NCBI GenBank assembly: GCA_963995505.1 | Contig: OZ023180.1 | Location: 14,646,689-14,710,688, forward strand | Direction: 5' to 3' | From: Hypericum androsaemum | Taxonomy: Eukaryota; Streptophyta; Magnoliopsida; Malpighiales; Hypericaceae | DNA length: 64,000 nucleotides | Shown: in pieces, positions 11,815-24,959 of the stretch | How the letters are laid out: each line of letters opens with the position of its first letter | Position numbering within the stretch: position 1 is the stretch's first letter | Made by a program: the position numbers and the translations under genes | Notes under the pieces: model-generated | The model's database searches: none | Told to the model about the DNA's origin: nothing | Seen by the model: only the letters and a program-made list of their open reading frames with translations

Positions 11815-12839
11815 GGGAAAATTACCCTCAGGTCACTGGATTATAGTTTTATCATTCGCAGATCCCTATATTTCGGAAATAGTATGAGGTCCTTGCTTTT
11901 TAGAAAAATATTGGTCTCGGGTCGCTGGCTGACGTCAGCACTCGATTTTTCTTTTTTTTCATGGAAATGACTGATATACCCTCCTCCTTCAACCTCATTT
12001 CCTTCAACCTTCAAATGTTCTAACAACTTCAAATTTTCTAACAAGAAGAATCGAACTAACATCAATCCAGACCAGAGCTCGACGAACAAAAATCGAACTA
12101 ACACCAATTCTGGAAAATTGGGGATGAAGAAAATTTTGACGAAGAACAATCGAACTAACATCAATCCACTCAGGCTCGACGAAGACTAGAGCTTGACCGG
12201 TCGGTTCTCCTGCTCGAGGTTGAAGATGACCGAAACTAACACCCATCTCCCCCCGCATCGAACGTCTCTGACAAGAACACCTCACGAGGCCAGATTCGTG
12301 AAGACCAGGCGTGGTGGCATCGACGGGCTGAGATCTGCTCAACCGGATCTCGTCCCCGTCCTTGTCGAGGACTGGGCGGAGATCTGCTCGACGGGAAAGA
12401 GGCAGAGTCGTCGTCCTCGTCGAGGACTGAGCAGAGATCTGCTTAACGGGATCTCGTCCTCGTCGAGGACTGGGCGGAGATCTGCTTGACGGGAAAGAGG
12501 GCAGAGTCGTCGTCCTCGTCGAGGACTGAGCAGAGATCTGCTCATCGGGATCTCATTCCGATGATAATTTTAAAACTTCTGGTTTCGATGACGATTTTGA
12601 GGAGAAGCTTAAGGTTAGCGATGGCGGAGTGGGGAGGAGAGAGAATTTTCTTTTTTTTAATTATAAGGATATAAATATCTTTTCCATGACAAAAAAAATG
12701 AAAAATCGAGTGCTGACGTCAGCCAGGAACTCGAGAACAATATTTTTCTAAAAAGCATGGACTTCATACACTATTTCTGAAATACAGGGACATGCGTGTG
12801 ATAAAACTATAATCCAGAGATCTGAGGATAATTTACTCT
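11815..12839. mobile_element. long-TIR DNA element (GACGTCAGC family), complete copy
   Basis: A left arm of about 150 bp (GGGAAAATTACCCTCAGG...) is matched by the inverted right arm. The arms share TCTGGATTATAG, GGTCTCGGGT-like and GCTGACGTCAGCACTCGA stretches. A perfect 8-bp duplication AAATTAAA flanks the element at 11807-11814 and 12840-12847. The interior is GC-rich and holds a ~100-bp tandem repeat, but no transposase. The family has one arm at 3790-3975 and an interrupted copy at 48102-48415/60576-60629. Superfamily is unsettled: the 8-bp duplication suggests hAT, while the GGGTAAATTA-type ends also resemble Mutator-like MITEs. Confidence 0.85.
12330..12565. repeat. ~100-bp tandem repeat, about 2.3 copies
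   Basis: Units begin GAGATCTGCT at 12330, 12434 and 12533. Each unit is itself a two-fold repeat of about 50 bp marked by GTCGAGGACTG and GAGATCTGCT. It forms the GC-rich core of the surrounding TIR element. Confidence 0.85.
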
Positions 12840-12887
12840 AAATTAAATAGTATACTTTTTTAATAAATGTTCTACTTGTCTTTTTTT

Positions 12888-13284
12888 GTTGAAATTCACT
12901 TCAGTACCTATAAAATTTGCCTATTTGCAAAACATTACTCTGTGGTTTCAAAATGTCCGACCAAGTGATAGATGTTTCTCAAATATACATTTCATTTTTT
13001 GAATACTTTTTAAACAAAAATACTCCTGAATATAATTCAATAAATATTTTAAAATAAATCTGGAAAATATTAGATGTCATATATTTATTCTCATTTGTTT
13101 CGACAGATATTTTAGAATCAATTTTTTTTCGTAATTATACTTAGGGTTATTTATGTCCAAAAAAAGTTACTCAAATAGTGGAGTGTCATTTGAAAAATAT
13201 TTGTCGATTGGTCTAACATTTTGAAACAATATGGTAGTGGTACTCAAATATGTGAAACTATGAAGTACTAAAGTAGACTTAAAC
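12888..13284. mobile_element. foldback/MITE-like inverted repeat
   Basis: The left arm starts GTTGAAATTCACTTCAGTAC and the inverted right arm starts GTTTAAGTCTACTTTAGTAC. The two remain alignable for over 100 bp, sharing GGTTTCAAAATGT-like and TTTCAAAT stretches. The arms are imperfect, so the copy is old. Target duplication was not clear. Confidence 0.55.
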
Positions 13285-13685
13285 TTTTTTAAGACCAGCA
13301 TAATACTTGGAAGGGTGGGGAAAAAATGAGGTAACAGAAAATGGTTACAGATTTAGTTTAAAAAATTAACCATGTTTATCTCATATTATCCAAAAAGGAG
13401 ATAATCACTATTTTCTTTATAAATCGTTCCTCTAATCTAATGTAACAAAGCTAGAAACTACATTTTCTGAAACAGAACTTCAAACCTCATGTTTGAAGCA
13501 ACATTATTCATATTTTTTGCATGGCATCAAAATTTAACCTTCACTTTTTTGAAGTAGATAATTGACCCTTGCTGATAAAACCGTTCTTTTGTAATGGCTA
13601 ATAAAATCCTATTTATCTTTTTTTGCATAGGTATATTAATATTTTATTTTAATTACTCGCATTTTTACTCTCTCTATCTAATTAA
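13285..13685. other. intergenic, nothing recognised
   Basis: AT-rich DNA between the foldback element and the LINE 3' end. No coding or repeat signal was found. Confidence 0.5.
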
Positions 13686-15060
13686 TTTTTTGGTAAAAAA
13701 CAAGAGGCAGTATGCTCACTAGTCTTTATTAATTACATGTTAGTGCACAATAACGAGTACATCGGAGAAATTAACCCCTTTACATCATCTAAATACACAT
13801 CAAAGCAAAAGAAAATGGAGCATCAGAAAAGACACAACATAATCAAAGCTTATAGTCAAAACATGCTTCGACATAGAATCAACCACGTGATTTCCTTCTC
13901 TCCAAGTGTGATGTATCTGTGTCACCCAATCTAGAGAAAGCAATGTCTTCACTATGGTAATGAGATTGGCCAATGGATGGTACATGAGTAGAACTAGGGA
14001 GGAGTCGACCTCAATAAGTTCATGTTGAAACCCACACTCTCATGTCAGCTCAAGTCCCAAATCAAGTGCCCAAAGCTCAGTCACATTGGAGCTACAGTAT
14101 CCGACCCCCTTGGCATATCCCTATAGCTCGTGCCCTCACGCATCTCAAATAACTCATCTAACACCTGATAATCTAGGATTATCTGACAAGGCACCATCTG
14201 TATTCAGCTTAACAAAGCCAGCTGGCAGCTGTGTCCACGATATAAGTATCTCACACTGCGGAGGGATTAAAGTATTTTGGTTAGTCATAACTCGGAAAAA
14301 TTTCAGTTCCTATATAAAGATGATAGATGGGGACCCGATACAGATCCAGACCGGAAGACTATGTCATTGCGCCATTTTCAAATCCATCGACATGTGGTAA
14401 TAAAGAAAGTCGCCCAATGAGGGCCCTCTAGGTAATGTGGTGTAAGTCCCCATGAGAAAGAGTCCACCAAGTCTGTCAAAGTAGAATGATCTGTTGCCGC
14501 CAATGAGGCCAACTAAGGGGCTTTTAGGTACCTAGCCAAAAAAACATATCCCACCCCTTGTACAAGCTAAGCGAAAGCGCAGGTCTGGATCTGACTATAG
14601 CTCACCAAATCGGTGAGACTCTCTAACGCGCTGTTAACATCTCTATGCATGGTCATAATCTGCCATACGTGCTAATGAGCAAGCGGGCCTAGTTAGCCTC
14701 TTGTACCTGCAAAAGTCGCCAAGGAAGTTTGGTAAACGTTTTAATATTAGCGGCTGGCATAGACCAAATTCGAAGACCTCCTACCGCCTTTGGCATACAG
14801 ATTGTGGCCTACCTCCATAGAGCATAAGACAGCCTAATCCCAAATTCGCTCTCCAGTGAGTGCAATGAGGCTACGTATTAAGATCACCATCAATAACCCA
14901 GTCCTCTCTAAATTTCTGGAACAACAGAACTGGTTCTTGCTCTAGAATTACATCGAGCTGCCGGTGTAGCTTGTCTTTCGAACAGATCAACCTTATGGAT
15001 GGTGCACTATCAAGGATAAAAAAAAAAGATACATGCAAAAGGGATATTCCACTCAGAATC
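13686..15060 (-). mobile_element. LINE (L1-type) 3' remnant with RNase H domain
   Basis: The minus strand ends in TTTTTTACCAAAAAA at 13686-13700, a typical plant LINE tail. Upstream, about 14240-13860, lies a degenerate RNase H region of the RVT_3 type: AGFVKLNTDGALS, then NVTELWALDLGLELT, then IEVDSS, and finally IHHTWREGNHVVDSMSKH. Stops and frameshifts break it. Further right the reading decays, so the 5' limit (near 15060) is approximate. Such RNase H domains follow the reverse transcriptase in plant LINEs. Confidence 0.75.
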
Positions 15061-17340
15061 AGGTAGAGAACTTTAGGCTGCGGACGAACAGATGCTTGGA
15101 TTCTCTAGCAAAGGGATATTCCACCCAGAGTCTGAAAAGAAACAAAAAAGAAGAAAAGCAGCTATAATTTTTTCCCTTAAGAGAAATCATTTCTTTTTCT
15201 CCACAAATTTATGAGTCCAGGTGAGTAGCATTCCATGTAAAAGAGTGAATATTAGTTATTACATAGTTTTTGATAAAAAAATTTTAAAAATGTACTTTTT
15301 ATATTTGGTAAAATAGTTAAATAAAGACATAATGCTATCCTTGACAACCACTGTGTAAAAATCTCTAATACTCATAATGATTAATTTCAAAATTTATTAT
15401 TGTTGATCTAACACTACATGCATGATACATGTAAGGTCTTTTAGATTTTTTGGTATCTATTCTCGACATGTCTAAAAAAATATGACAAAAGAGTAGTAGA
15501 CATAACCATTTATTCTAATTATCTTGTCTAGTATTTGGTAATTTTAATACATAATTAAATATTCAGTAGAGTTTTTTTACATGTAACGGTTTGATAAAAT
15601 GCACTAATCCAACACACTCAAAATTAGTCTCAGTTTTCCTCAAGAATAAGGAAATTCACAAGAAGTAAAACCTACCAAATCAATTATACTAAACAAAATC
15701 TAGGATAATTTAACCAGATATAAAAAAAATGTTACGCACCAGAAATAAGCTTACGTGAAGAGAAAATGAGGGTGATTGTGATTGAGAGTTTATGTGTGAG
15801 TATTCATATAATTCATAAATCCTATTCAAATTTTAACTATATGAAATATTTGGACATATATTTTTGGTATCTTTATCCGAACAATAAATTATATGATATC
15901 CAAAAAAATAGATAAGAATAATCTAAACTCTCTAATTTAGTAAAAGACATGTCATGTGTTACCTCATTTGAATGAAATGTCATCCAAAATTATTCATAAC
16001 AAATGAAATGTTGTCCAAATATTTTGGATGTTTTATCACATTAATTTGATAAATATGCACATTTGTAAATGAAATATCCAATTAAGTATTTTACTATTTG
16101 TATTCACATCCATATATGTATCCCAAAATATATGTTTTTATAATATGTATTCGAGTATTGAAATATTTTAATCCGAAATAAAAAAAGATATAAGACACAT
16201 ATATGAGAGAGATATTAGATAGAATGATCACTATTAGTTGAGTTAAACATGGTGAAGAGAAGAAAAAGAAAAAAATTAGTATAATATGGTAAAAAGTATC
16301 ATTAAAAAATTCTGTCCTTATACCGAATTTTCTGTCCCAATGAAAATATGCGGGACAAAAATTGAAAATAGACCAGGACAAGTTTAAATTTTTTACGGAC
16401 CAGTGGTTTTTGCTTCATGTGAAACTTTTTTCCGCTTTTATCTCGTACTAAATCGAAGCAAAGAAAGATAAGAAATGGGTAGAGCTCACGAAGTTTAATT
16501 TGAGCCATGACAAATTTGAGAATTCAAAAGCATTCCAACCTAATAATATATTTTTATTTATGTCTAGATTCGAGGATCATAAAAAGTTTCTCTTTTTTTA
16601 ATATTTTTTAAATTTGTAAAAATTAACCAAAAATCTCATTAAATAAATACATGTCTTTATCACTTATATTAACTCCTCTAACCTAATAATACCTTAATCA
16701 TGAGCAAATGACATTTAATACAACGGCATAAACTATTGATGATTTGATAAAAGTTGAGTGTTTAATCTCTAACCGGTATAACTATGGTATAAAAATTTAT
16801 TTTAAAAAAATCTGGATTGACATAAGGCCACCGTTTTATCCAATATACTATGTGCTCCGTTGTTTTTGTTAGTGAATTGCTTTATTGTTTAAATATTCCA
16901 TAAAGCAACATTGAACTTGCATTCTTCTAGTCTACTTAGAAGGAAGATAAACTATTGGATGCTACCTAACTATTTTAAATTCACTACCCTAAGTTGTGTG
17001 ACAAATCTGAATTGTCAATTTAGATTCACAAAATTCGATTCAAATTTTATTTTTATATCCCAAAAAAATTCAATTCTTCACTATTTTCTTTCACCACACT
17101 GTTCTTCCTCTTCAAACAATAAAGAGAATCACCGTTCTCTGAATTTAATTTAATTGTATCCATATAAAAAGTATTAATCTCTTACAAAAAGCTGCTAGTA
17201 ATTTTTTTTCATTTAGTCACAATGTACTATTGGCTCCAAACTCGAATTCCAAAACCCTTACTGCAATTAGTACACTTATTGTGTTGCTTCAAAACTTATT
17301 ATTATTGTAACTAATAAATATGCATGCGCAATGCGAGTCC
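15061..17340. other. long AT-rich intergenic region
   Basis: Poly-A/T tracts and short hydrophobic open stretches only. No family resemblance, RNA gene or clean inverted repeat was recognised. Part of 16270-16500 shares short ACAAAAATT and AATTCTGTCC words with 20800-20870, possibly the same old repeat family. Confidence 0.5.
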
Positions 17341-17441
17341 TGTTTCAAAATCTGCAAACATATCGTTCAATGATTATCTTTTTTAATCCTGTTCTGTTTT
17401 AAAATTCGCAAACATATCGTTCAATGATTATCTTTTTTAAG
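17340..17441. repeat. tandem duplication of about 53 bp
   Basis: The stretch containing GCAAACATATCGTTCAATGA followed by TTATCTTTTTTAA occurs at about 17352-17386 and again at about 17407-17441. The preceding CTGTTT(C/T)AAAAT is also shared. It ends just before the GC-rich minisatellite. Confidence 0.85.
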
Positions 17442-17464
17442 CTGTACAAAAATATAAAAAAGAA

Positions 17465-18110
17465 CGGGGTCCGCGATTCCGGGAGTCGGGGTTTGTTTTT
17501 TGCTGGAGGGTCCGGAGTCGGGGGGTCCGGTGGTCCAAGGTCGGGGCTCCAGGTTCTGAGGTCTGGCGGTCCGGGGAATCGGGGTCGGGGTCCGGCAGTT
17601 CGGTCTGGTGGTCCAACGGTCCGGGTCAGGGGCTCGGGGTCCACTGGTAATTTGGTTCGGGGTTGGGCATCTGTGGTCCGGGGTCGAAGGTCCGGTGGTC
17701 CGTGGTCTGGTGGATCGTCGTCTGGTGGTCCTTGGTCCAGGGTTCATGGCCCGGTGGTTCGGTGGGTCCGGCGGTTCGGCGGTCCAAGGGTTCGTGGTCC
17801 GAGGATTCGTGGTCCGGGGCCCGGTGATTCGGGGGTCCAACGGTCCGTGGTCCAGGGCCGGGGCCGGGGGTCTGGCTATCCCGTGGTCTGGCAGTGCGGG
17901 GTTCCGGGTCAGGGGTCTAATAGTCCGACGGTCCCGAGGTTCGGGGTCGGAAGTCCGGTGGTTCAGGGTTCGGGGTCTGACAGTCCGGTGGTCCGGCGGT
18001 TCAGCGGTCTAGTGATCCAGGGGTCCGTGGTCCGAGAGTCAGTGGTCTGGGGATCCTTGGTCCGGGGTTGAGAGTCCGGAGGTCCGGTGGGTCCGGGAGT
18101 CCGATAAATT
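17465..18110. repeat. GC-rich degenerate minisatellite (GGTCCGG-type)
   Basis: About 650 bp of irregular GGTCCGG/GGTTCGG words, 7-15 bp apart, sit abruptly inside very AT-rich DNA. Long open stretches on both strands (Gly/Arg/Ser-rich one way, Pro/Thr/Arg-rich the other) arise because the repeat word lacks stops. They are not genes. Confidence 0.85.
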
Positions 18111-18849
18111 ATTCTGATTTTTTTGAGAAATAATTAAATTATTCTCATCAAAAAATACGTAGAAAAAAACGGAAATACGAAAGTAAAAAGAATGAAAATT
18201 ACACTATCCTAGTTCTCTCTTCTCTTCTTCTCTTCTTCCCCACTCGTCCAAGTAAAAGAAGGGAGAAGCAAAAAACTGACCTAAAAGGTAAAAAGTCGAA
18301 AAAAAGGGTGAAAGTGAAAAAAATGGAGAGCTCTATTGACATGTGACCGGACGATCGCATCCGCAGAAAACATCAGCATTCTTTTTTTGTGAGATTTAAA
18401 TTATTTTCACAATTTTTGATCTTAGACGGTTATGGAATTCGATCCTCCCACCTCATGATTAATAACTAATACCGTATCCATCAGACCGTAGATAAATTGT
18501 TATTCCTCCTTCCTTTAAACTACTAAAAAGATAGTATGAACATTTCTAAGTTATCAAACAAAAATAAAGATTTTTTTTATATTAGTAAGATAATCATCCT
18601 TTATGAGCTGCCATATTTCTAGAATAAAGATGTGTACTACACCTAATGCAAGGCAGATCGCGGTACTTATCCAAAATCTAACAATGTTTGAGTATTTAAA
18701 TTAAACTTTGGACAGATAACTTGCCAACCAAGTTAGACCCAAAGGTCAAAAAAGATTAGTTAATTAATTCGCGAGTATCCACCAAGGAACCTTCTAAAAT
18801 CCCAACTTGGCCCTTCTGTATCCCAACCCAACCCATTCCACCGGTTACA
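18111..18849. other. intergenic, upstream of the ERF gene
   Basis: AT-rich DNA leading to the ERF promoter. No gene or clean repeat was recognised. Confidence 0.5.
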
Positions 18850-18857
18850 TATATAAA
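18850..18857 (+). promoter_or_regulatory. TATA box of the ERF gene
   Basis: TATATAAA lies 93 bp upstream of the ERF start codon, after a CACCGGTTAC stretch. Confidence 0.65.
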
Positions 18858-18942
18858 CCGCTCTTCCTCTTCCACTTTCCACACAATTTCAAAACACAGA
18901 GAAAAGAAAACACAAAAAAGTTCAACTTAATTAACCCAAGCA

Positions 18943-19711
18943 ATGTGTGGCGGTGCTATAATAGCCGACTTCATCCCCCGCAACCGCAACGGCCAAGTCG
19001 TCTCCGCGGCCGACATCTGGCCTAGCTGCGCCTTCTCCTCCTCCAAAAGGATGCAACGCCACCCCACTTCAGGTATTTCTTAATTCGTTATCCACCCACC
19101 TTAACCACTCTCCCGGTTTTAGTTCGTTTCTGAGTTGGGAATTTTAACAAACAGGTGGCGTGCGAGAGGGCGACGCGGCGACGACGACAAAGAAGCCGAG
19201 GCAGAGGAAGAACCTGTACCGGGGGATAAGGCAGCGCCCCTGGGGGAAATGGGCCGCCGAGATCCGCGACCCGAGGAAGGGCGTCCGTGTCTGGCTCGGA
19301 ACGTTCAACACCGCCGAGGAAGCCGCCCGGGCCTACGACCGGGAGGCCCGCAGGATCCGCGGGAAGAAGGCCAAGGTCAACTTCCCAAACGAGGGCCGTG
19401 ACGTCACCCTCCCCCTCCCTCCTCCTCCTCCTCCTCCTGCTGCTGCTCCTTCCTCCTGCCCGGTCTTCGTCCCTGAACTCCAAACGGCGCCGTGTCAGGA
19501 CGGCGGGTCAGGTTCGGTGGCGGAGGAGGAGGAGAGCGAGGTGGCCAAGCTATCCGAGGAGCTGATGGCTTACGAGAACTTCATGAGGTTTTACCAGATA
19601 CCGTATCTGGACGGCCAGTCGTCCGCTCCCGCCGCTGCTTCCGGGGAGAGTGTGGTCGATAGCCTGTGGAACTTCGACGACGACGAGGAGGGGAGTGGGA
19701 CCGCCACCTGA
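18943..19711 (+). CDS. group VII ERF transcription factor (AP2/ERF)
   Basis: Two exons, 18943-19072 and 19155-19711, flank an 82-bp intron and give 228 residues. The protein begins [10 protein letters not shown], the group VII signature. In this group Met1 is removed and Cys2 is oxidised, making the protein an oxygen-sensitive substrate of the N-degron pathway. The second exon carries a basic KKPRQRK nuclear signal (about 56-62) and one AP2 domain (about 63-122) with [20 protein letters not shown] and [16 protein letters not shown], the ERF-type pattern. C-terminal to it are a proline run and an acidic tail with [10 protein letters not shown], a likely activation segment. It should act in the nucleus on GCC-box-type promoters in low-oxygen and stress responses. 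An intron after the N-terminal motif, as here, is usual in group VII. Confidence 0.93.
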
Positions 19712-20403
19712 TCCTGTGGTTGCCCCCAACGGCGGCGTTTCGTCGTTTGTTGTGGGTATAGTGTTTGAACGGTTTTTTTTTTTGTATTTCGCATTCTTTT
19801 ATGAATTTTTTTTTGTATGCTTATTGTGGTTTATGTTTGGTAGAGGAAAAATGTAAATGGAGTAATGTTCTTATTTAGCTGCTAATTCCATCATTTTAAT
19901 TCTATTATCTTTATCTTATTTAGATTGATTAATTTGTTAAGGTTATTTCATTGATCGTGGTCATTTTGCGTTATTTTTCATTTCCGGCTTCCAAATGTTT
20001 TACGTACCATATAATTCAACCAAGATTAAACCGCTATCAGGAAATATCCTTATTGAATAAGAACGGCACATAATTGATAAATTAGGAAGATACGAAGGAT
20101 TTAGAGGATCCCTTGACTGATTCGCTCTATGTATTCCGGCCTGATTCGGCAGTCTGATAGGTCATGCTTGATTATAAAATAAAATTTTTATAATGAATTG
20201 TACACCTACTTGGAAAAACTGATTTATAATTTTGAATCAGAACTGATGTTCCCTGTCCCTTAATTTTATGTTCGAGGTGTCAAAATTAAAAAATGGATTC
20301 TGTATTTAATAGAATTAATTCAACTTCAGTATTATCCTCTACAGAAACAGAAACAGTTTATTTTCAATTATAAAGCCAAAATTATAAAAAACTCAAGAGT
20401 CAA
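19712..20403. other. 3' flank of the ERF gene
   Basis: T-rich DNA that should include the ERF 3' untranslated region, then AT-rich intergenic sequence. No other feature was seen. Confidence 0.5.
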
Positions 20404-20423
20404 AATTAGTAAACTATGTTTTT

Positions 20424-20591
20424 TTTGAAAAAATTTAGGCGAGTTGGTCTAAACCCCGGACTCTAAACGGTATTGGGTTTTGTTCCTTTCCCAAGTAAAG
20501 TTTTGTCATTTTTGCAACAGGTGAGAATTGACCCACCGACTCTTGGGAAACGAGACAAGACCCGTTATCATCTTACCCACCTTGCATTGGT
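20424..20591 (-). mobile_element. tRNA-derived SINE
   Basis: The 168-bp insertion is flanked by a perfect 20-bp direct repeat, AATTAGTAAACTATGTTTTT, at 20404-20423 and 20592-20611. On the minus strand it begins ACCAATGCAAGGTGGG, resembling a Pol III box A. About 45 bp on it has GGGTCAATTCTCACC, resembling box B. It ends TTTTTTCAAAAAAA. Long target duplication, internal Pol III boxes and an A-rich tail fit a plant SINE. Confidence 0.85.
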
Positions 20592-20611
20592 AATTAGTAA
20601 ACTATGTTTTT

Positions 20612-22980
20612 GTGAGTGAAAACCTAGTAAACAAATTAAGATGCAGAAAACGTACAGTCAAGAATGTACGATATGGCTGCGTTTGTTTTCATGGCTTGGA
20701 CCGGACATAATATGGATTTTTGTCCAAGTCCATGTTTGGAGCAACAAATGGCCCGCATAAAGTTGGAAGTTTGTCCAAGCTCACCTCCAAATACTTGTCC
20801 CATCTTTAAGCATGGGCCAGAAAATTCTGTCCTAGGACAAAAATTTCTTCTCGTATTCTTTTACCATATTACCTAAGATTTTTTTTAATATTTTTCTTCA
20901 CCATATTTAATCCAATTATGAATGCTTATTTTATCTAATATGAGATTGTCGTATCTGATATCCAATTCTTTTTATTCGTATTCAAATATTTTAATATTTG
21001 ATATAAATTCAAATTTTCTAAATTTATATTTTCGAGAGCGAAGATATATAAATATATTTTATTTGCTATGCATAATGTTGGAAGATATTTTATTTGAATG
21101 AAATTGCACATGACAAGTTATTTAATAAACTAGATAGTTCAGATTTTTCGTATCTAATTTTTTTAGATATTATATTCTTTTTCGAATACGGATACCAAAA
21201 AGATTATTGTTCGAATATTTGAGATAGTTAACATTCGAATATGGATAATACATTTTCTCTATTATTTCTGTTTATCTTTCACAAAATCTTAAGTTGAACT
21301 ATTACATGTACCAAACAATAACTGTACTGAATGTATTGAAGTTACCAAACATGAGACAAGACTGCTAGAAAAAATAGTTATGTCCATTACTGTCTTATTT
21401 TGTCTCTCCAAATATGTCCAGAGGTACCAAATGTACCCTATTAGTACGAAGCAACAACGGAAGGTCCAAGTTTTTTTTTTCTTTCTCGGATGCAGGTCCA
21501 AGTTCCAATTTGCGGCCACTGGTTTCGTATTTCCTGGCGGCAGGTTTCCTTGGGTTGGAAAACGATGGGCGACGCCCACCGCTTCTGCTCCCGGCACGAG
21601 GGTTTTTTTTTCCTTAATAACACGCGCTTATGTTTTGAGGACACTCTACTTACCTCTATTAACACATATTCGAACAGATAATTTTTTAAACGATGATAAA
21701 ATTAATCTACTTATACATTTTAAATGACTTTAATTCAACATTTTTTAAGCTAGAATAATTGTTAATTCGTCTACATATTTGTTAGTTTATAGGAAAATAT
21801 AAAGTTCAGAAAGGTGCTTTGGAAAGCACCATTTAGAATTATAATATCTTCCATCACAAATTAAACGAAGCAAGGCCATTTAATTTTACCGAGAGTAATT
21901 ATGTGGTTATTTTCATAACTAATATTCCTAAATGTGGAATAGCTAAGGTGTCACGTCTGAAAATCGCCATGTGAATCACCACATAGTAAATATTTTTTGT
22001 AAGGTTCAATTATTTTCAAAGTACGTTATAAAATAAATACCTTAAAGGTTACACCATTGTGTCAAACACCAATGGTAAATATACGGGTTTATTAAAACAT
22101 GAATGTTGTGCTACAAAATGCATGCATGTACTCTTAGTTTTTACTCTCGAGTTGCTCCTTATTACCTCGTACAAGCAGCACACATTAATGACAATACAGA
22201 ACTCACTAAGTTGATGAAAACACATAATTTATATATCAGATCATAACATAGATTTTACACAAATCATACATAATAATAGCTCTTCAATCAAAGACGCACT
22301 CCAAAGTTCAGCTCAAGTATGGTAAATATCTCAAGGGTGTGATCCAAGTGAATACTTCCCATGGCACGTATAAAATCTAAGATATGCCGTAGGCCCAAAA
22401 TACACAAGGTGTACTAATTTTGTGAGCTCAAGTCAACCAGTACATTTTCCGTATAGTGCATAAGTCAAAGACACGCTACATGCACAAAAGAGTGTAAGGG
22501 GAACTCGTTCATATGATCAAGACATATTTAAAGATCATATCAATTCATACACTTCTTGTAGCGCATATAAATTCAAGACATACCAGCCCAAAAGAGTATA
22601 AAAATAACCTAATCATAAAATTTAAAAGATCATACAAAATTATTCAACAATCAAATATCATTAAAGCACGACGGAACATGTCAAAGTACATATAATTCAA
22701 AGCAATAACGTAACTAGGACTATCAAACACAACGAAATCAGGTAATGTGATATTTTTATATATATCATTCGTTCGATTCGTATATTCAATACATATATTC
22801 GTGAAATCCTAATTTATACCCTAAATTTACGCAAGTCTACACCCTAAATTTATACCTTCTCTAAGGTACCGGGCTTTCAACTTAATCTTGGATGTGGTTT
22901 TTTCCGAGCCCACAAAATGACTTATACACCTCTCCGTTGGGACAAAAACCATGATAGATAAAAAGCCCACCGAAGAAACA
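20612..22980. other. long AT-rich intergenic region
   Basis: No gene was recognised. From about 20668 a GGCTGCGTTTGTTTT word resembles ends of plant MITEs, but no partner end could be fixed. The stretch 22960-22980 leads into the eL19 promoter. Confidence 0.5.
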
Positions 22981-22981
22981 A

Positions 22982-22998
22982 AAACCCTAGCTAGGGTT
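22982..22998 (+). promoter_or_regulatory. telo-box in the eL19 promoter
   Basis: AAACCCTAG is followed at once by its inverse CTAGGGTT, about 100 bp upstream of the eL19 start codon. Telo-boxes are typical of plant ribosomal protein promoters. A TATATAAC TATA-like word follows at about 23002-23009. Confidence 0.75.
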
Positions 22999-23095
22999 GG
23001 TTATATAACAGCCGCTCACTCCCCAACACAAATCTCTCCGTTGGAATAGCGGCCGGGACGAAGCTCCAACACTGAGAGTGAGAGTGAGAGAGGAG

Positions 23096-24581
<1,486 letters not shown>

Positions 24582-24959
24582 GATTGGAAGCATGAGCTCC
24601 AACCACACCTGTTGTCAGATACCGGAGGGTTTTATTTTTGTCGGTGTATGCTTGTCTGTTTTTCTAGACAATGTTAATTATATCTTAGCTACAAGGAAGT
24701 TTAAATTGTCAACTTCGTGGATTCAATGTTAATTCTGTTTTTGGTTCATCCCGGTGAGTTTCCCATTAGCCAAGTTTCTTATTTCCTCTCTGATGCATCC
24801 ATTATTAGCCAAGTCTCTGATGCATCCATTATTAGCCAAGTTTCTTGTTTCTTGTTTCTTTTACCGTTGCTTGGGTACATTGCTTCTGCGAGTGTCAAGT
24901 AGCTTTCTAATGTTGTCCAGTAATCCATTAATTAGGTTTTAGGGATATTGCCCTTGCTC

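Noticed and set aside
17421..18071. Long open readings on both strands, Gly/Arg-rich and Pro/Thr-rich
   Set aside because: They come from a stop-free GGTCCGG repeat; both strands are open at once and the amino-acid content is repetitive.
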